Shown here one piece after another: positions 44,635 to 54,390 of a stretch of DNA of 64,000 nt. The DNA lies in NCBI RefSeq assembly GCF_023008245.1, contig NZ_CP090145.1:1798001-1862000 (forward strand). The letters run 5' to 3'. A model generated the notes under the pieces. That model made no database searches. It had not been told where the DNA came from and saw only the letters and a list, made by a program, of their open reading frames with translations. The stretch comes from Flavobacterium sediminilitoris. GTDB taxonomy: Bacteria > Bacteroidota > Bacteroidia > Flavobacteriales > Flavobacteriaceae. The position numbers and the translations under genes were made by a program. Numbering within the stretch: the first letter of the stretch is position 1; each line of letters starts with the position of its first letter.

Positions 44635-45227
44635 TTTTCGTCTGGAGTTTTTAATCTGCCTGATACTACATAAAATTTTTTCCAGTAATTGCTCTTTAAA
44701 TCAGAAATAGAAGCTCCTCCTGATAGATTGGCATTAAAAAACTTATTGTTTTTCAAGTAAACTCCAACATGAGTAATGATTCTTTCATCTGTTATTCTAA
44801 AGAATACTAAATCACCTTCTTTTAAATGTTTTGTAGACTTAAATAAATGGAATTTTTCATCTAAGCCCATTTCTTCAGCTGTTCTTGGGAGTGAACAGTT
44901 GTAGACTTTTTTGAATAAGCGTTGCATTAGCGCAGAACAATCAATTCCAGCTTTTGTTTCGCCACCATATATGTATTTGGTTCCTTCCCATTCTTTTACA
45001 AATGAATAAAGTTTCCCATCTAATATTTCATCTTTATTAACGCCTAATTTGTTGGCAAAGTATACTTTATCTTCTTCTGGAAGAGGTTCGTATACAATGT
45101 AATTATTCTTGTTTTCTGTGGGTTCATTGTATATGTTATCATCATTATAAGATGAAGAGTTTTTCTTTGAACCACAATTAATTAATAAAGATGAAAAAAA
45201 AAGTAAAGCAATTAGTCTCATTTTCAT
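44631..45227 (-). CDS. NlpC/P60 cysteine-peptidase lipoprotein of the T6SS operon
   Basis: A 198-residue lipoprotein (signal peptide ending LLINCGSKK, Cys at about 18). The NlpC/P60 domain covers residues 75-195, with nucleophile Cys97 (GIDCSALMQ), His153 (THVGVYL), and Asn in FFNANLSGG as the likely third residue. Such enzymes cleave the D-Glu/diaminopimelate bond of wall peptides. As first gene of the structural operon it probably opens the peptidoglycan for the trans-envelope complex or acts on periplasmic assembly. I cannot match it firmly to TssP or TssQ. Confidence 0.85.
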   Translation of the reverse strand: MKMRLIALLFFSSLLINCGSKKNSSSYNDDNIYNEPTENKNNYIVYEPLPEEDKVYFANKLGVNKDEILDGKLYSFVKEWEGTKYIYGGETKAGIDCSALMQRLFKKVYNCSLPRTAEEMGLDEKFHLFKSTKHLKEGDLVFFRITDERIITHVGVYLKNNKFFNANLSGGASISDLKSNYWKKFYVVSGRLKTPDEK

Positions 45228-45498
45228 TGTTTGTATTGTTGTTTGTATTTTAGTTTAAAACTAACTACAATAGTATGGGTTTTTATTAAAAAAAACAAGG
45301 ATTTCGTTATAAATATATTCTGAATAAAAGAATGCTAAGATGATAATTTTAAATAATTAAAAAACTAATAAAAACAAAAAAGTTGCTGGGTGCTATTATG
45401 AAAAAGAAAATTCCTATTTTTGAAAAAAAAACATTAAAAAAGCAATTTTAATGTAATTTATTTAGATAATTAATTTAGGAAAGTTTGGTTTTGAACGG

Positions 45499-46482
45499 AT
45501 GAAGAAATATTTTGATTTAAAAGTACCCATATTATTTTTGTCAATTTTTTTACTATCTAGTATTGTTCTCATTATTAAAATGAATAGTGGTGATGAGTGT
45601 AATATTAAAGAGTTTCAAGTTGATGCGCCTTCATTTAAAGTAGGTGAGTTAATTATTTTTTCAGATGCTTCTAAGAAATCTCATTCTTGGAGATGGTATT
45701 TTGGAGATAATACTCAGATTTCTTTTAGATCGAAAGTTGCACACTCATTTATGGAGGAAGGAGAATATTTAGTTAAGCTAATTGTGAATAATGAGTGCAC
45801 AATTCAAAAAGTAATTACCATTCTGCCTAAAGAAAATTCTTTAGATAAGTCAAAGTTTCCTAAGTTTAGAGTGCCAGGAAATGTTATGCAGGATGAAGAA
45901 GTTGAGTTTGTTGATAGAACAGATGGAGCTAAATCATGGGAATGGAGATTTGGAGAAAGTGGGAAAGTAGATTCTTTTGATGAAAAGTGTACTTATGTAT
46001 TTACTACTCCAGGTAAAAAAGTGGTTTCTTTAGTCGTTAATAACGATTATAAGCATGTTACAATAAAAGAATTGTTTGTTATTCCGAAGAAAAAGGAAGT
46101 AGTTAAAGTAGAAAAGTATAAAAGTGTAATACCGTGGAATCCATTTAAAAATGTTCCAGATGCACCACCAGAGGAAGAGAAAGATGATGTTGTAAAAGTA
46201 GTAAAAGGTCCAGAAATAGGAGGGACAGATGCTCGTAAATTAGAAGATATCTTAGAGTCAGTAGCTAAAGGGAAAACAAATTATGAGAGTTTCTTGAAAC
46301 ATTTCTGTAAGTACAATTTACCAATAGTAATATATAAGGATGCGAAAACAAGTTCCTTGAAAGAATTTTTCTATGCTGTAAAAAAGAAAGGTGATAAAGT
46401 GAAAAATGTTACAATTCAAAAAGATGGAGAAGATTGTATTAGAGTGATTAATATTGATAAAAAACATAAATCATATTTTTAA
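45499..46482 (+). CDS. Membrane-anchored PKD-domain protein, probable T6SS envelope component
   Basis: A 327-residue protein with one N-terminal membrane helix (VPILFLSIFLLSSIVLIIKM) and two PKD-like beta-sandwich domains, shown by SWRWYFGDN and SWEWRFGES motifs, each followed by a VxHxFxxxGxYxVxLxVxN-type strand set. The C-terminal 90 residues form a further conserved domain (RKLEDILESVAKGKTNYESF, then FFYAVKK). It is divergent from the T6SS operon across a 271-bp gap. PKD proteins belong to the subtype-iii trans-envelope set; it is a candidate for TssP, but I do not assign the letter. Confidence 0.78.
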   Translation: MKKYFDLKVPILFLSIFLLSSIVLIIKMNSGDECNIKEFQVDAPSFKVGELIIFSDASKKSHSWRWYFGDNTQISFRSKVAHSFMEEGEYLVKLIVNNECTIQKVITILPKENSLDKSKFPKFRVPGNVMQDEEVEFVDRTDGAKSWEWRFGESGKVDSFDEKCTYVFTTPGKKVVSLVVNNDYKHVTIKELFVIPKKKEVVKVEKYKSVIPWNPFKNVPDAPPEEEKDDVVKVVKGPEIGGTDARKLEDILESVAKGKTNYESFLKHFCKYNLPIVIYKDAKTSSLKEFFYAVKKKGDKVKNVTIQKDGEDCIRVINIDKKHKSYF

Positions 46483-46571
46483 TTTCTTCAGAAAAAATAA
46501 TGTGTGGTATGCATAGTGAAGAGTGAAATTTAATTATTGATAATAACAATGTATTAATTTTAATTTTTTGC

Positions 46572-46579
46572 TATTTTTG
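46572..46579 (+). promoter_or_regulatory. Probable -7 element for the pyruvate dehydrogenase gene
   Basis: TATTTTTG fits TAnnTTTG and lies 92 bp before the start I prefer (46664). No convincing -33 TTTG at normal spacing. It follows the 3' end of the PKD gene. Confidence 0.35.
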
Positions 46580-46663
46580 CCTTTTAATAACGAATATTAA
46601 GTAGAATTTCGAAATGGTTGTTTTTAAACGTAAAACATGCATTTTGATTTTAAAGGAAATAGA

Positions 46664-47641
46664 ATGAAAACAATTCAATTTAGAGAAGCAGTTTGTGAAG
46701 CAATGAGCGAAGAAATGCGTCGTGATGAATCTATTTATTTAATAGGTGAAGAAGTTGCTGAGTATAATGGAGCATATAAAGCTTCAAAAGGTATGTTAGA
46801 TGAATTCGGTGCAAAAAGAGTAATTGATGCTCCAATTGCTGAATTAGGTTTTGCGGGTATTGCAGTAGGTTCTGCAATGAATGGAAATAGACCTATTGTT
46901 GAATTTATGACATTTAATTTTTCTTTAGTAGGGATTGATCAAATAATCAATAACGCTGCGAAAATGCGTCAAATGTCAGGTGGGCAATTTAATATTCCTA
47001 TCGTTTTTCGTGGACCAACAGCTTCTGCGGGTCAATTAGCAGCAACACATTCACAAGCTTTTGAAAGTTGGTATGCGAACTGTCCAGGATTAAAAGTAGT
47101 TGTTCCGTCAAATGTTTATGATGCAAAAGGGCTTTTAAAATCAGCAATTCGCGATAATGATCCGGTGATTTTCATGGAATCAGAGCAAATGTATGGAGAT
47201 AAAGGAGAAGTGCCAGAAGGAGAATATACTTTACCTTTAGGTGTTGCAGATGTTAAAAGAGAAGGTACTGATGTAACAATTGTTTCGTTTGGTAAAATTT
47301 TAAAAGAAGCATTTATTGCTGCTGATGAATTAGCAAAAGATGGTATTTCTTGTGAAATTATAGATTTAAGAACGGTTAGACCTTTAGATTATGATACTGT
47401 TTTAGCTTCAGTTAAGAAGACAAATAGACTAGTGGTTCTAGAAGAGGCATGGCCATTTGCAAGTGTAGCTTCAGAAATCACTTATATGGTTCAGGAAAAG
47501 GCATTTGATTACTTAGATGCTCCAATTCAGAGAATTACTACGGCTGATACTCCTGCTCCATATTCACCAGCATTATTGAAAGAATGGTTGCCAAATGCAA
47601 ACGATGTAGTTAAAGCAGTAAAAAAAGTTATGTATAAATAA
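46664..47641 (+). CDS. pdhB: Pyruvate dehydrogenase E1 component, beta subunit
   Basis: A 325-residue E1-beta subunit. The start at 46664 (MKTIQFREAVCEAM) matches the usual family beginning; an in-frame ATG at 46637 would add nine residues. It contains the transketolase-like pyrimidine-binding part (EEVAEYNGAYKASKGM, with the catalytic Glu of VIDAPIAELGF) and a C-terminal transketolase domain. With E1-alpha it decarboxylates pyruvate on thiamine diphosphate and acetylates E2. The alpha subunit and E2 are not in this window. A hairpin terminator follows. This is core metabolism, unrelated to the T6SS. Confidence 0.92.
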   Translation: MKTIQFREAVCEAMSEEMRRDESIYLIGEEVAEYNGAYKASKGMLDEFGAKRVIDAPIAELGFAGIAVGSAMNGNRPIVEFMTFNFSLVGIDQIINNAAKMRQMSGGQFNIPIVFRGPTASAGQLAATHSQAFESWYANCPGLKVVVPSNVYDAKGLLKSAIRDNDPVIFMESEQMYGDKGEVPEGEYTLPLGVADVKREGTDVTIVSFGKILKEAFIAADELAKDGISCEIIDLRTVRPLDYDTVLASVKKTNRLVVLEEAWPFASVASEITYMVQEKAFDYLDAPIQRITTADTPAPYSPALLKEWLPNANDVVKAVKKVMYK

Positions 47642-47661
47642 ATAGAAACTCACTATATTTG

Positions 47662-47693
47662 AAACTTCATCACTAAATGATGAAGTTTTTTTT
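47662..47693 (+). terminator. Terminator after pdhB
   Basis: An 11-bp stem (aaacttcatca / tgatgaagttt) with a 5-nt loop runs into a T-rich tract at 47686-47693, 20 bp after the stop codon. Confidence 0.8.
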
Positions 47694-47713
47694 GTTTTAT
47701 AGAATTATTAAAT

Positions 47714-50194
47714 ATGTATATTAAAAAAATATTTTATCTGTTTGTTTTTTTTTCCTTTTTAGGAGTAGCTCAAACGAAAGTTGGTGGAAAAGTTGTAGAT
47801 GAGTTTAATGAACCTATTCCTTTTGCAAACGTAATATTTAAAGACTCAAGAGAAGGAGTTATTACAGATGAAAATGGAAATTTTTATTTTGAATCTAAAG
47901 AAAATTATAGCGCTTTAATAGTTTCTTTTATAGGTTTTGAAAAAAAGGAAGTTCCTTTGAAAGCTGGATTAAACTCAAACTTGAAAATAATTCTAAAAGA
48001 GGGAACTCAATTAAAAGAAGTGGTTGTTTATTCAGGAAAAACTTCGAAAAAAGACAACCCTGCTTTAGATATACTTCGAAAAATTTGGGAAAGAAGGAGG
48101 AAGAATGGGCTTAGAATGTTTGATCAATATCAATATAATAAATATGAAAAAGTAGAATTCGATATGAATACTATTGATAGTGCTTTTATGAATAGTAAAA
48201 TATTCAAAGGCATGGAGTTTGTTTTTGATAATATGGATACTTCAAGAATTACAGGAAAATCATACTTGCCTATTTTTATAAATGAAGAATTAAGCGAGGT
48301 TTATGGTGATAATGTAACTAAAAAAGAAAAAGAAGTTCTAAAAGCAAATAAAAATTCTGGTTTTGGAGATGGGGATGGAGTTAATACTTTTATTAAAGAT
48401 CTATACGCAGAATACGATATCTATAATAATTATTTAAAATTCTTTGATAAAGACTTCGTAAGTCCGCTTTCAAGAACAGGGATTAATGTTTATAATTATG
48501 TACTAAACGATAGTATGTATATTGATAATAAATGGTGTTATAATATTGTTTATTATCCGAGAAGAAAAAATGAATTGACTTTTAAAGGAGATTTTTGGGT
48601 TAATGATAGCACCTTTGCTATTAAAAAAATTAATTTAGAAGCAAGTAAGAGTGCGAATATTAACTGGGTTAAAGAAATATACATCGAACAAGAGTTTGAT
48701 GTTTTAAATGATTCCGTGTTTTTGTTGAAGAGAGACTATATGATGTCTGATTTTAGTTTTTCTAAAAAAGAAGAATCAAAAGGAGTTTATGGAAAGAGAA
48801 CAACCGTTTTTAAAGATCATAAATTTAATATTCCAAAAGAAGATAAGTTTTATCGAGAGGAAGTGAATTTTTATGATAATACTGTTTTTAATCAAACTGA
48901 TGAATTTTGGCAAGAAAATAGATTTGAAAGATTGAATGATAATGAGTTGGGGATCTATAAAATGTTAGATACTTTGCAAACGGTTCCTAAATTTAAACGG
49001 ATTTATAATCTGGCATCTATTTTGGGAAGTGGTTATATACAGTATGGGAATTTCGATTTTGGACCAATATTTTCAACCTTCGGATATAATGATGTAGAAG
49101 GAGCGAGAATACGAATAGGAGGAAGAACATATTTTGGACCAAATGATAAATGGAGGATTCAAGGATATACAGCATACGGTTTTAGAGATGATAAAGTAAA
49201 ATATGGTATTTCAGGAAGATGGATGATTAATCCGAGAAATCGATTTATTTTGTCATTAGGCAATAGAAGGGATGTTGAGCAGATAGGAGTGAGTTTAACT
49301 ACTTCAAATGATGTTTTAGGAAGGAGTTTTGCCTCGTCTTCTTTGTTTTCTAGTGGAACGAATAATAAGCTTACAAATGTGAATTTGACAACATTAGGAG
49401 CAGAAATGGAAATGCTAAAGAATTTTAGTATTCAAACAAATTTCTCTTATAGAACATTGTCTTCTGCTTCAAATGAATTTAGTTTAGATTATTATACCGA
49501 TTTAACGCAAACTCAGGTTAAAAGTGAAGTTAAGCAAGCAGAACTTAACTTACAGTTAGAATATACACCAGGTAGAAAAACAGTAGGATATGGAGTTGAT
49601 AGGTTAGAAGTTGATAGTAATTATGCTCGTTTTTTTATAAGTTATAGTAGTGGAATGAAAGGTGTTTTTGATAGTGATTTTGATTATCAAAAACTTCAAC
49701 TTTACTATAGGCAGCCTGTATTAATAGGTGGTTTCGGAAGATTATTTACTACTTTTGAAACAGGTAAAATTTTTGGAACAGTGCCATTAGGATTGATGGG
49801 AGTCGTTCCTGGTAATCAGTCTTATTTTATTATAGAAAATACATATAATCTTTTAGATTATTATGACTTTGTTGCAGATGAGTATGCATCACTTCATTTT
49901 GAACATCATTTTAATGGACGATTATTTTCAAGAGTGCCTCTTTTAAGAAAATTAAACCTCAGGGAAATAGTTGGAATTAAAGGAGTTTATGGTAATGTTT
50001 CTCAAAACAATAGAACTATTAATGCTTCAGGTTTAAATTATATAGCACCAGAAAATTTATATTGGGAATATCATGCAGGAATAGGAAATATATTTAAAGT
50101 ACTTCGTATTGATTTTGCATGGAGAGGAAGTTATTTGAATATGCCAGATGCTAGAAAATTTGGAGTTAGAGCTTCGTTTGGTTTTTATTTCTAA
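47714..50194 (+). CDS. DUF5686 outer-membrane protein with carboxypeptidase-regulatory domain
   Basis: An 826-residue exported protein. It has a signal peptide (KKIFYLFVFFSFLGVAQT), a CarboxypepD-regulatory-like beta-sandwich at about residues 22-105 (VGGKVVDEFNEPIPFANV, DENGNFYF), then DUF5686 to the end, with repeated aromatic strands and a final GVRASFGFYF, the terminal aromatic signature of an outer-membrane barrel. Function is unknown; such proteins are common in Bacteroidetes and sometimes linked to TonB-type surface systems. It is followed at 5 bp by the DNA-glycosylase gene. Confidence 0.85.
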   Translation: MYIKKIFYLFVFFSFLGVAQTKVGGKVVDEFNEPIPFANVIFKDSREGVITDENGNFYFESKENYSALIVSFIGFEKKEVPLKAGLNSNLKIILKEGTQLKEVVVYSGKTSKKDNPALDILRKIWERRRKNGLRMFDQYQYNKYEKVEFDMNTIDSAFMNSKIFKGMEFVFDNMDTSRITGKSYLPIFINEELSEVYGDNVTKKEKEVLKANKNSGFGDGDGVNTFIKDLYAEYDIYNNYLKFFDKDFVSPLSRTGINVYNYVLNDSMYIDNKWCYNIVYYPRRKNELTFKGDFWVNDSTFAIKKINLEASKSANINWVKEIYIEQEFDVLNDSVFLLKRDYMMSDFSFSKKEESKGVYGKRTTVFKDHKFNIPKEDKFYREEVNFYDNTVFNQTDEFWQENRFERLNDNELGIYKMLDTLQTVPKFKRIYNLASILGSGYIQYGNFDFGPIFSTFGYNDVEGARIRIGGRTYFGPNDKWRIQGYTAYGFRDDKVKYGISGRWMINPRNRFILSLGNRRDVEQIGVSLTTSNDVLGRSFASSSLFSSGTNNKLTNVNLTTLGAEMEMLKNFSIQTNFSYRTLSSASNEFSLDYYTDLTQTQVKSEVKQAELNLQLEYTPGRKTVGYGVDRLEVDSNYARFFISYSSGMKGVFDSDFDYQKLQLYYRQPVLIGGFGRLFTTFETGKIFGTVPLGLMGVVPGNQSYFIIENTYNLLDYYDFVADEYASLHFEHHFNGRLFSRVPLLRKLNLREIVGIKGVYGNVSQNNRTINASGLNYIAPENLYWEYHAGIGNIFKVLRIDFAWRGSYLNMPDARKFGVRASFGFYF

Positions 50195-50198
50195 AAAA

Positions 50199-50804
50199 AT
50201 GGAAGAGTCAATTCAATATCTAATTTCGGTTGATAAGGTCTTGAATCAGCTTTATAAAAAATATGGAGTTCCTTATATTCCTAGTAGACCACAAGGTTTT
50301 GTTACGCTATGTAAATTAATTTTAGAGCAGCAAGTTTCTTTATCTTCTGCAAAAGCATGTTTCCTAAAATTGGAATCGTTTTTAGTAGAAATTACACCTA
50401 GTACAATTTTTGAGGCAAATGAAGAAGATTTAAAAGCTAATGGGATAAGTCGACAAAAAGTAGTATATCTTAAAGAATTATCAAAAGCAGTTTTAAATAA
50501 GCAGTTAAATCTAGATAGTTTTGAATTGAAATCAGCAGATGAAATTCGAAAAGAGTTAATCAAGATTAAAGGAATTGGAAATTGGACAATTGATGTTTAC
50601 CTTATGTTTTCTCTTCAAAAACAAGATATAATTCCATTGGGAGATATCGCAATTATAAATACAATAAAAGAGTTATATAATTGTTGCTCTTCAGATGATA
50701 TTTTGATAATCTCACAAAAATGGAAGCCGTATAGAACAATGGCATCTTATTTTTTATGGCATTATTATTTGGAGAAAAGAAATAGAAAGCCATTGGTGTA
50801 TTAA
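50199..50804 (+). CDS. AlkA-type DNA-3-methyladenine glycosylase
   Basis: A 201-residue HhH-GPD protein. I start at 50199 (MEESIQYLISVDKVL), just after the upstream stop; the ATG at 50148 lies inside the previous gene. The helix-hairpin-helix is KIKGIGNWTIDVYLMFSLQ and the catalytic Asp is in PLGDIAI. It has KLILEQQVSLSSAKACF typical of AlkA/MAG II. It removes alkylated purines in base-excision repair. No N-terminal AlkA-specific domain is present, as in short bacterial forms. Confidence 0.85.
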   Translation: MEESIQYLISVDKVLNQLYKKYGVPYIPSRPQGFVTLCKLILEQQVSLSSAKACFLKLESFLVEITPSTIFEANEEDLKANGISRQKVVYLKELSKAVLNKQLNLDSFELKSADEIRKELIKIKGIGNWTIDVYLMFSLQKQDIIPLGDIAIINTIKELYNCCSSDDILIISQKWKPYRTMASYFLWHYYLEKRNRKPLVY

Positions 50805-50842
50805 AAAAATGTTTCTAGTCTTAAAAATAAGGTAATGTTTAT

Positions 50843-50850
50843 TATCTTTG
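50843..50850 (+). promoter_or_regulatory. Probable -7 element for ppa
   Basis: TATCTTTG fits TAnnTTTG and lies 25 bp before the ATG at 50876, giving a short leader typical for this phylum. No strong -33 element seen. Confidence 0.55.
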
Positions 50851-50875
50851 CACTCCCTTATAAAAATAAATAAAA

Positions 50876-51406
50876 ATGACTGCAGATAAAGTTACTACAT
50901 TTGATGTACTGATTGAAATTCCAAGAGGGAGTAGAAATAAATATGAGTACGATTTCGAGTTAAAAAGAATGCGTTTTGATAGAATGTTATTTTCTTCAAT
51001 GATGTATCCAGCAGATTATGGATTTATTCCTGAAACATTAGCATTAGATGGAGACCCATTAGATGTTTTAGTTTTAGTTAATGAGCCAACTTTTCCTGGT
51101 TGTGTAATGGAAGTTAAACCAATTGGAGTTTTTCATATGGCAGATGATAAAGGACCAGATGAAAAAGTAATTTGTGTTCCAGTTTCTGATCCTATTTGGA
51201 ATAAATTAAATGATTTAAGTGATGTAAATTCACACTTAATAAAAGAAATTGAACATTTTTTTCAAGTTTATAAAGATTTAGAAAATAAACAAGTTGATGT
51301 TGAAGGATGGGGAGATGTTAATGAAGCAAAAGAAATTTTTGTAAAATGTACAAAGCGTTTTCAAGAAATAGAAAATAAACCAGAAGGATTGTTTAGTATT
51401 AAATAG
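50876..51406 (+). CDS. ppa: Soluble inorganic pyrophosphatase (family I)
   Basis: A 176-residue family I pyrophosphatase: substrate-binding ALDGDPLDVLVL with the active-site Asp cluster, MMYPADYGFIPET, and DDKGPDEKVICVPVSDP. It hydrolyses PPi to two phosphates in the cytoplasm, using Mg. It has its own -7 element and a strong terminator, and lies next to the membrane pyrophosphatase gene. Start fixed by the normal family beginning. Confidence 0.95.
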   Translation: MTADKVTTFDVLIEIPRGSRNKYEYDFELKRMRFDRMLFSSMMYPADYGFIPETLALDGDPLDVLVLVNEPTFPGCVMEVKPIGVFHMADDKGPDEKVICVPVSDPIWNKLNDLSDVNSHLIKEIEHFFQVYKDLENKQVDVEGWGDVNEAKEIFVKCTKRFQEIENKPEGLFSIK

Positions 51407-51423
51407 TTTTTAAAGAATTTCAT

Positions 51424-51460
51424 AAAAAAGGCAATATTGTTAATCAATATTGCCTTTTTT
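51424..51460 (+). terminator. Strong terminator after ppa
   Basis: A perfect 16-bp inverted repeat (aaaaaaggcaatattg / caatattgcctttttt) with a 5-nt loop and six final T bases. It is symmetric in composition, so it would work on both strands. Confidence 0.9.
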
Positions 51461-51516
51461 GTTTATTTTTGTTAAGAACGACAAATTATTTTTAACTAAA
51501 ACAACCAAAAAATTTT

Positions 51517-54030
51517 ATGGATTCAATAATGATTTACGTGCCAATTATTATGGCAATTATTGGGCTTCTTTTTATGATGTATAAAAGGGCTTGGGTTTTA
51601 AAGCAAGATGCAGGAGATGGTAAAATGAAAGAAATTTCAGATTATATATATGAGGGAGCGCTAGCATTTTTAAAGGCAGAATATAGATTATTAACTTTTT
51701 TTGTAATTGGAGCAAGTATTGCGTTAGCAGGTATTTCATATATTGTTCCTACAACGCATATATTAATAGTGGTTGCATTTATTTTTGGAGCTATTTTCTC
51801 AGCTTTGGCCGGAAATATGGGGATGAAGATAGCAACAAAGACTAATGTTCGTACAACACAAGCAGCCCGTACTAGCTTGCCTCAAGCATTAAAAGTTTCT
51901 TTTGGTGGTGGAACAGTTATGGGATTAGGAGTTGCGGGTTTAGCCGTCCTTGGTTTAACAGCATTTTTTATTATTCTTTTTCATGTATTTATGAAAGGAA
52001 CTTGGACTTCTACTGAAGATATGACAATTGTTTTAGAAACTTTAGCAGGATTCTCTTTAGGAGCAGAGTCAATTGCGTTGTTCGCTCGTGTTGGTGGAGG
52101 TATTTACACTAAGGCTGCAGATGTTGGAGCAGATTTAGTTGGTAAAGTAGAGGCTGGTATTCCAGAAGACGATCCTCGTAATCCTGCTACAATTGCAGAT
52201 AACGTAGGTGATAACGTAGGTGATGTTGCGGGTATGGGAGCTGATTTATTTGGTTCTTATGTAGCAACAGTTTTAGCGGCAATGGTTTTAGGAAATTATG
52301 TAATTAAAGATATGGGAGGAAGTATTCAAGATGCTTTTGGAGGAATTGGTCCCATTTTATTACCAATGGCAATTGCAGGTTTCGGAATTTTATTTTCGAT
52401 TATCGGAACCATGTTAGTCAAAATTAAAAGTGATGATGCTAAAGAAAAACAAGTACAAGGAGCTTTAAATATTGGAAACTGGGTTTCTATTGTTTTAACG
52501 CTAATATCGTGTTTTTTCTTGGTGAAATATATGTTGCCTGAAACTATGAAAATGGATTTTTTTGGTGAAGGGTTAAAGGATATTTCTTCAATGCGTGTAT
52601 TTTATGCAACTATTGTAGGGTTAGTAGTTGGTGGAGTTATTTCTTCAGTTACAGAATATTATACAGGATTAGGGACAAAACCAGTTCTAGCAATCGTGCA
52701 AAAATCATCAACTGGTGCAGGAACAAATGTAATAGCAGGTTTAGCAACAGGAATGATTTCTACCTTTCCGACAGTATTGATTTTTGCTGGAGCAATTTGG
52801 GCTTCTTATGCATTGGCAGGATTTTATGGAGTTGCTTTAGCTGCTTCTGCAATGATGGCAACTACCGCAATGCAATTAGCAATTGATGCTTTTGGGCCAA
52901 TCTCGGATAACGCTGGAGGAATTGCTGAAATGAGTGAATTACCAAAAGAAGTTAGAACAAGAACAGATATTTTAGATTCTGTAGGAAATACAACTGCAGC
53001 AACAGGGAAAGGATTTGCAATTGCTTCGGCTGCTTTAACTTCATTAGCCTTATTCGCTGCGTATGTAACTTTTACAGGAATTGATGGAATTAACATATTT
53101 AAAGCACCGGTTTTAGCTATGTTATTTGTGGGTGGAATGATTCCTGTAGTCTTCTCTGCATTGGCAATGAACTCTGTTGGAAAAGCAGCTATGGATATGG
53201 TATATGAAGTACGTCGTCAATTTAAAGAAATTCCAGGAATTATGGAAGGAACTGGAAAACCTGAATATGGTAAATGTGTAGAGATTTCTACAAAGGCAGC
53301 TTTACGAGAGATGATGTTACCAGGGATTTTAACAATTGGTTTCCCAATTGCAATTGTATTGTTAGGGAAATTAGTTTATACTGATAACAATCAGTTAATT
53401 GCAGAAATGTTAGGAGGATATATGGCAGGTGTTACTGTTTCAGGAGTACTTTGGGCTGTGTTTCAAAATAATGCTGGTGGAGCGTGGGATAATGCTAAAA
53501 AATCATTTGAAGCAGGTGTTGAAATTAATGGAGAAATGACATATAAAGGTTCTGATGCTCATAAAGCAGCAGTTACGGGAGATACTGTTGGAGATCCATT
53601 TAAAGATACTTCAGGACCATCTATGAATATATTAATTAAATTAACATGTTTAATAGGTTTGGTTATTGCACCTATTTTAGGAGGGCATTCTGTAACTACA
53701 GAATTAGGATCATGTTGTCATAAGCACGGTTCAACTGTTGAATGTCATTCTAAAAATGTTGAAGAATGTGAAGCTAAAGGCTGCCTTAACCCTAATTGTA
53801 AACACCTACAAGGAGGAGATGCTACTCATGTACATGGACCAAATTGTAATCATAATGTAGAGAAAACTATTATAGATATTGATGTTGTTAAAGAGAAAGA
53901 TGAAAATGGGATTGTAAAAGCAACAGTAATCGTTAAAAGTAATGTGAATGGAAAAGAACTTATAGAAGAAAAAGTTTTTGAAGGAAGTGAAATAGAAGTT
54001 GAAGCCAAGATTGCTGAGCTAGGGAAATAA
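51517..54030 (+). CDS. hppA: Membrane ion-translocating pyrophosphatase with Cys/His-rich tail
   Basis: An 837-residue integral membrane PPase. It pumps H+ or Na+ using PPi hydrolysis. Signatures seen are [19 protein letters not shown] for PPi/Mg binding, [26 protein letters not shown], and about 16 membrane helices. In the motif [10 protein letters not shown] the residue after TT is Ala, not Lys, which marks the K+-dependent subfamily. The last 110 residues (about 730-837) are an extension: a Cys/His-rich stretch with [25 protein letters not shown] and a polar DUF-like end. Known family members lack or vary this tail; it may bind metal. Ion choice cannot be read. Confidence 0.92.
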   Translation: MDSIMIYVPIIMAIIGLLFMMYKRAWVLKQDAGDGKMKEISDYIYEGALAFLKAEYRLLTFFVIGASIALAGISYIVPTTHILIVVAFIFGAIFSALAGNMGMKIATKTNVRTTQAARTSLPQALKVSFGGGTVMGLGVAGLAVLGLTAFFIILFHVFMKGTWTSTEDMTIVLETLAGFSLGAESIALFARVGGGIYTKAADVGADLVGKVEAGIPEDDPRNPATIADNVGDNVGDVAGMGADLFGSYVATVLAAMVLGNYVIKDMGGSIQDAFGGIGPILLPMAIAGFGILFSIIGTMLVKIKSDDAKEKQVQGALNIGNWVSIVLTLISCFFLVKYMLPETMKMDFFGEGLKDISSMRVFYATIVGLVVGGVISSVTEYYTGLGTKPVLAIVQKSSTGAGTNVIAGLATGMISTFPTVLIFAGAIWASYALAGFYGVALAASAMMATTAMQLAIDAFGPISDNAGGIAEMSELPKEVRTRTDILDSVGNTTAATGKGFAIASAALTSLALFAAYVTFTGIDGINIFKAPVLAMLFVGGMIPVVFSALAMNSVGKAAMDMVYEVRRQFKEIPGIMEGTGKPEYGKCVEISTKAALREMMLPGILTIGFPIAIVLLGKLVYTDNNQLIAEMLGGYMAGVTVSGVLWAVFQNNAGGAWDNAKKSFEAGVEINGEMTYKGSDAHKAAVTGDTVGDPFKDTSGPSMNILIKLTCLIGLVIAPILGGHSVTTELGSCCHKHGSTVECHSKNVEECEAKGCLNPNCKHLQGGDATHVHGPNCNHNVEKTIIDIDVVKEKDENGIVKATVIVKSNVNGKELIEEKVFEGSEIEVEAKIAELGK

Positions 54031-54037
54031 GAATATT

Positions 54038-54073
54038 AAAAAGACCGTGTTTTTAAATAAATACGGTCTTTTT
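54038..54073 (+). terminator. Terminator after hppA
   Basis: An 11-bp stem (aaaaagaccgt / acggtcttttt) around a 14-nt loop with a short T-run, 8 bp after the hppA stop. Confidence 0.85.
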
Positions 54074-54181
54074 AAAAATAATATAGTAAGACTGTAAAAA
54101 AAATATTTTTATTTAAATCGCTTATATTTAGTTTGTTGTGTTTTTTATTGATAAAAAAATATTTTTTTATTGTATTTTATT

Positions 54182-54211
54182 TTTGAAATTTAAAAAAGCT
54201 TTCTATATTTG
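54182..54211 (+). promoter_or_regulatory. tRNA promoter (TTTG - 18 bp - TATATTTG)
   Basis: A TTTG -33 element (54182-54185) and a TATATTTG -7 element (54204-54211) are spaced 18 bp apart, close to the Bacteroidetes consensus, ending 33 bp before the tRNA. It is the best full promoter in the window. Confidence 0.78.
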
Positions 54212-54243
54212 CACTCGCAATCACGAAATGATTGTGACTTACT

Positions 54244-54328
54244 GGAGAAATGGCAGAGTGGTCGAATGCGGCAGTCTTGAAAACTGTTGACTGTAACAGG
54301 TCCGGGGGTTCGAATCCCTCTTTCTCCG
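54244..54328 (+). tRNA. tRNA-Ser (anticodon UGA)
   Basis: An 85-nt class II tRNA. Acceptor stem GGAGAAA pairs with TTTCTCC, discriminator base G at 54328. The anticodon stem GCAGT/ACTGT encloses CTTGAAA with anticodon TGA at 54278-54280. A variable arm of serine type follows, and the T-loop GGTTCGAATCC is normal. No CCA is encoded. It carries a strong upstream promoter. A recombinase remnant lies 270 bp after its 3' end, so the gene is a likely integration site. Confidence 0.95.
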
Positions 54329-54351
54329 CTGAAAAAATCCTAAACGGTAGC

Positions 54352-54390
54352 AAAACCCTGTAAATCTTATGATTTACGGGTTTTTTTTTT
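54352..54390 (+). terminator. Terminator after tRNA-Ser
   Basis: A stem of GTAAATC/GATTTAC extended by CCC/GGG across one bulged T, loop ttat, then ten T residues (54381-54390). Confidence 0.85.
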
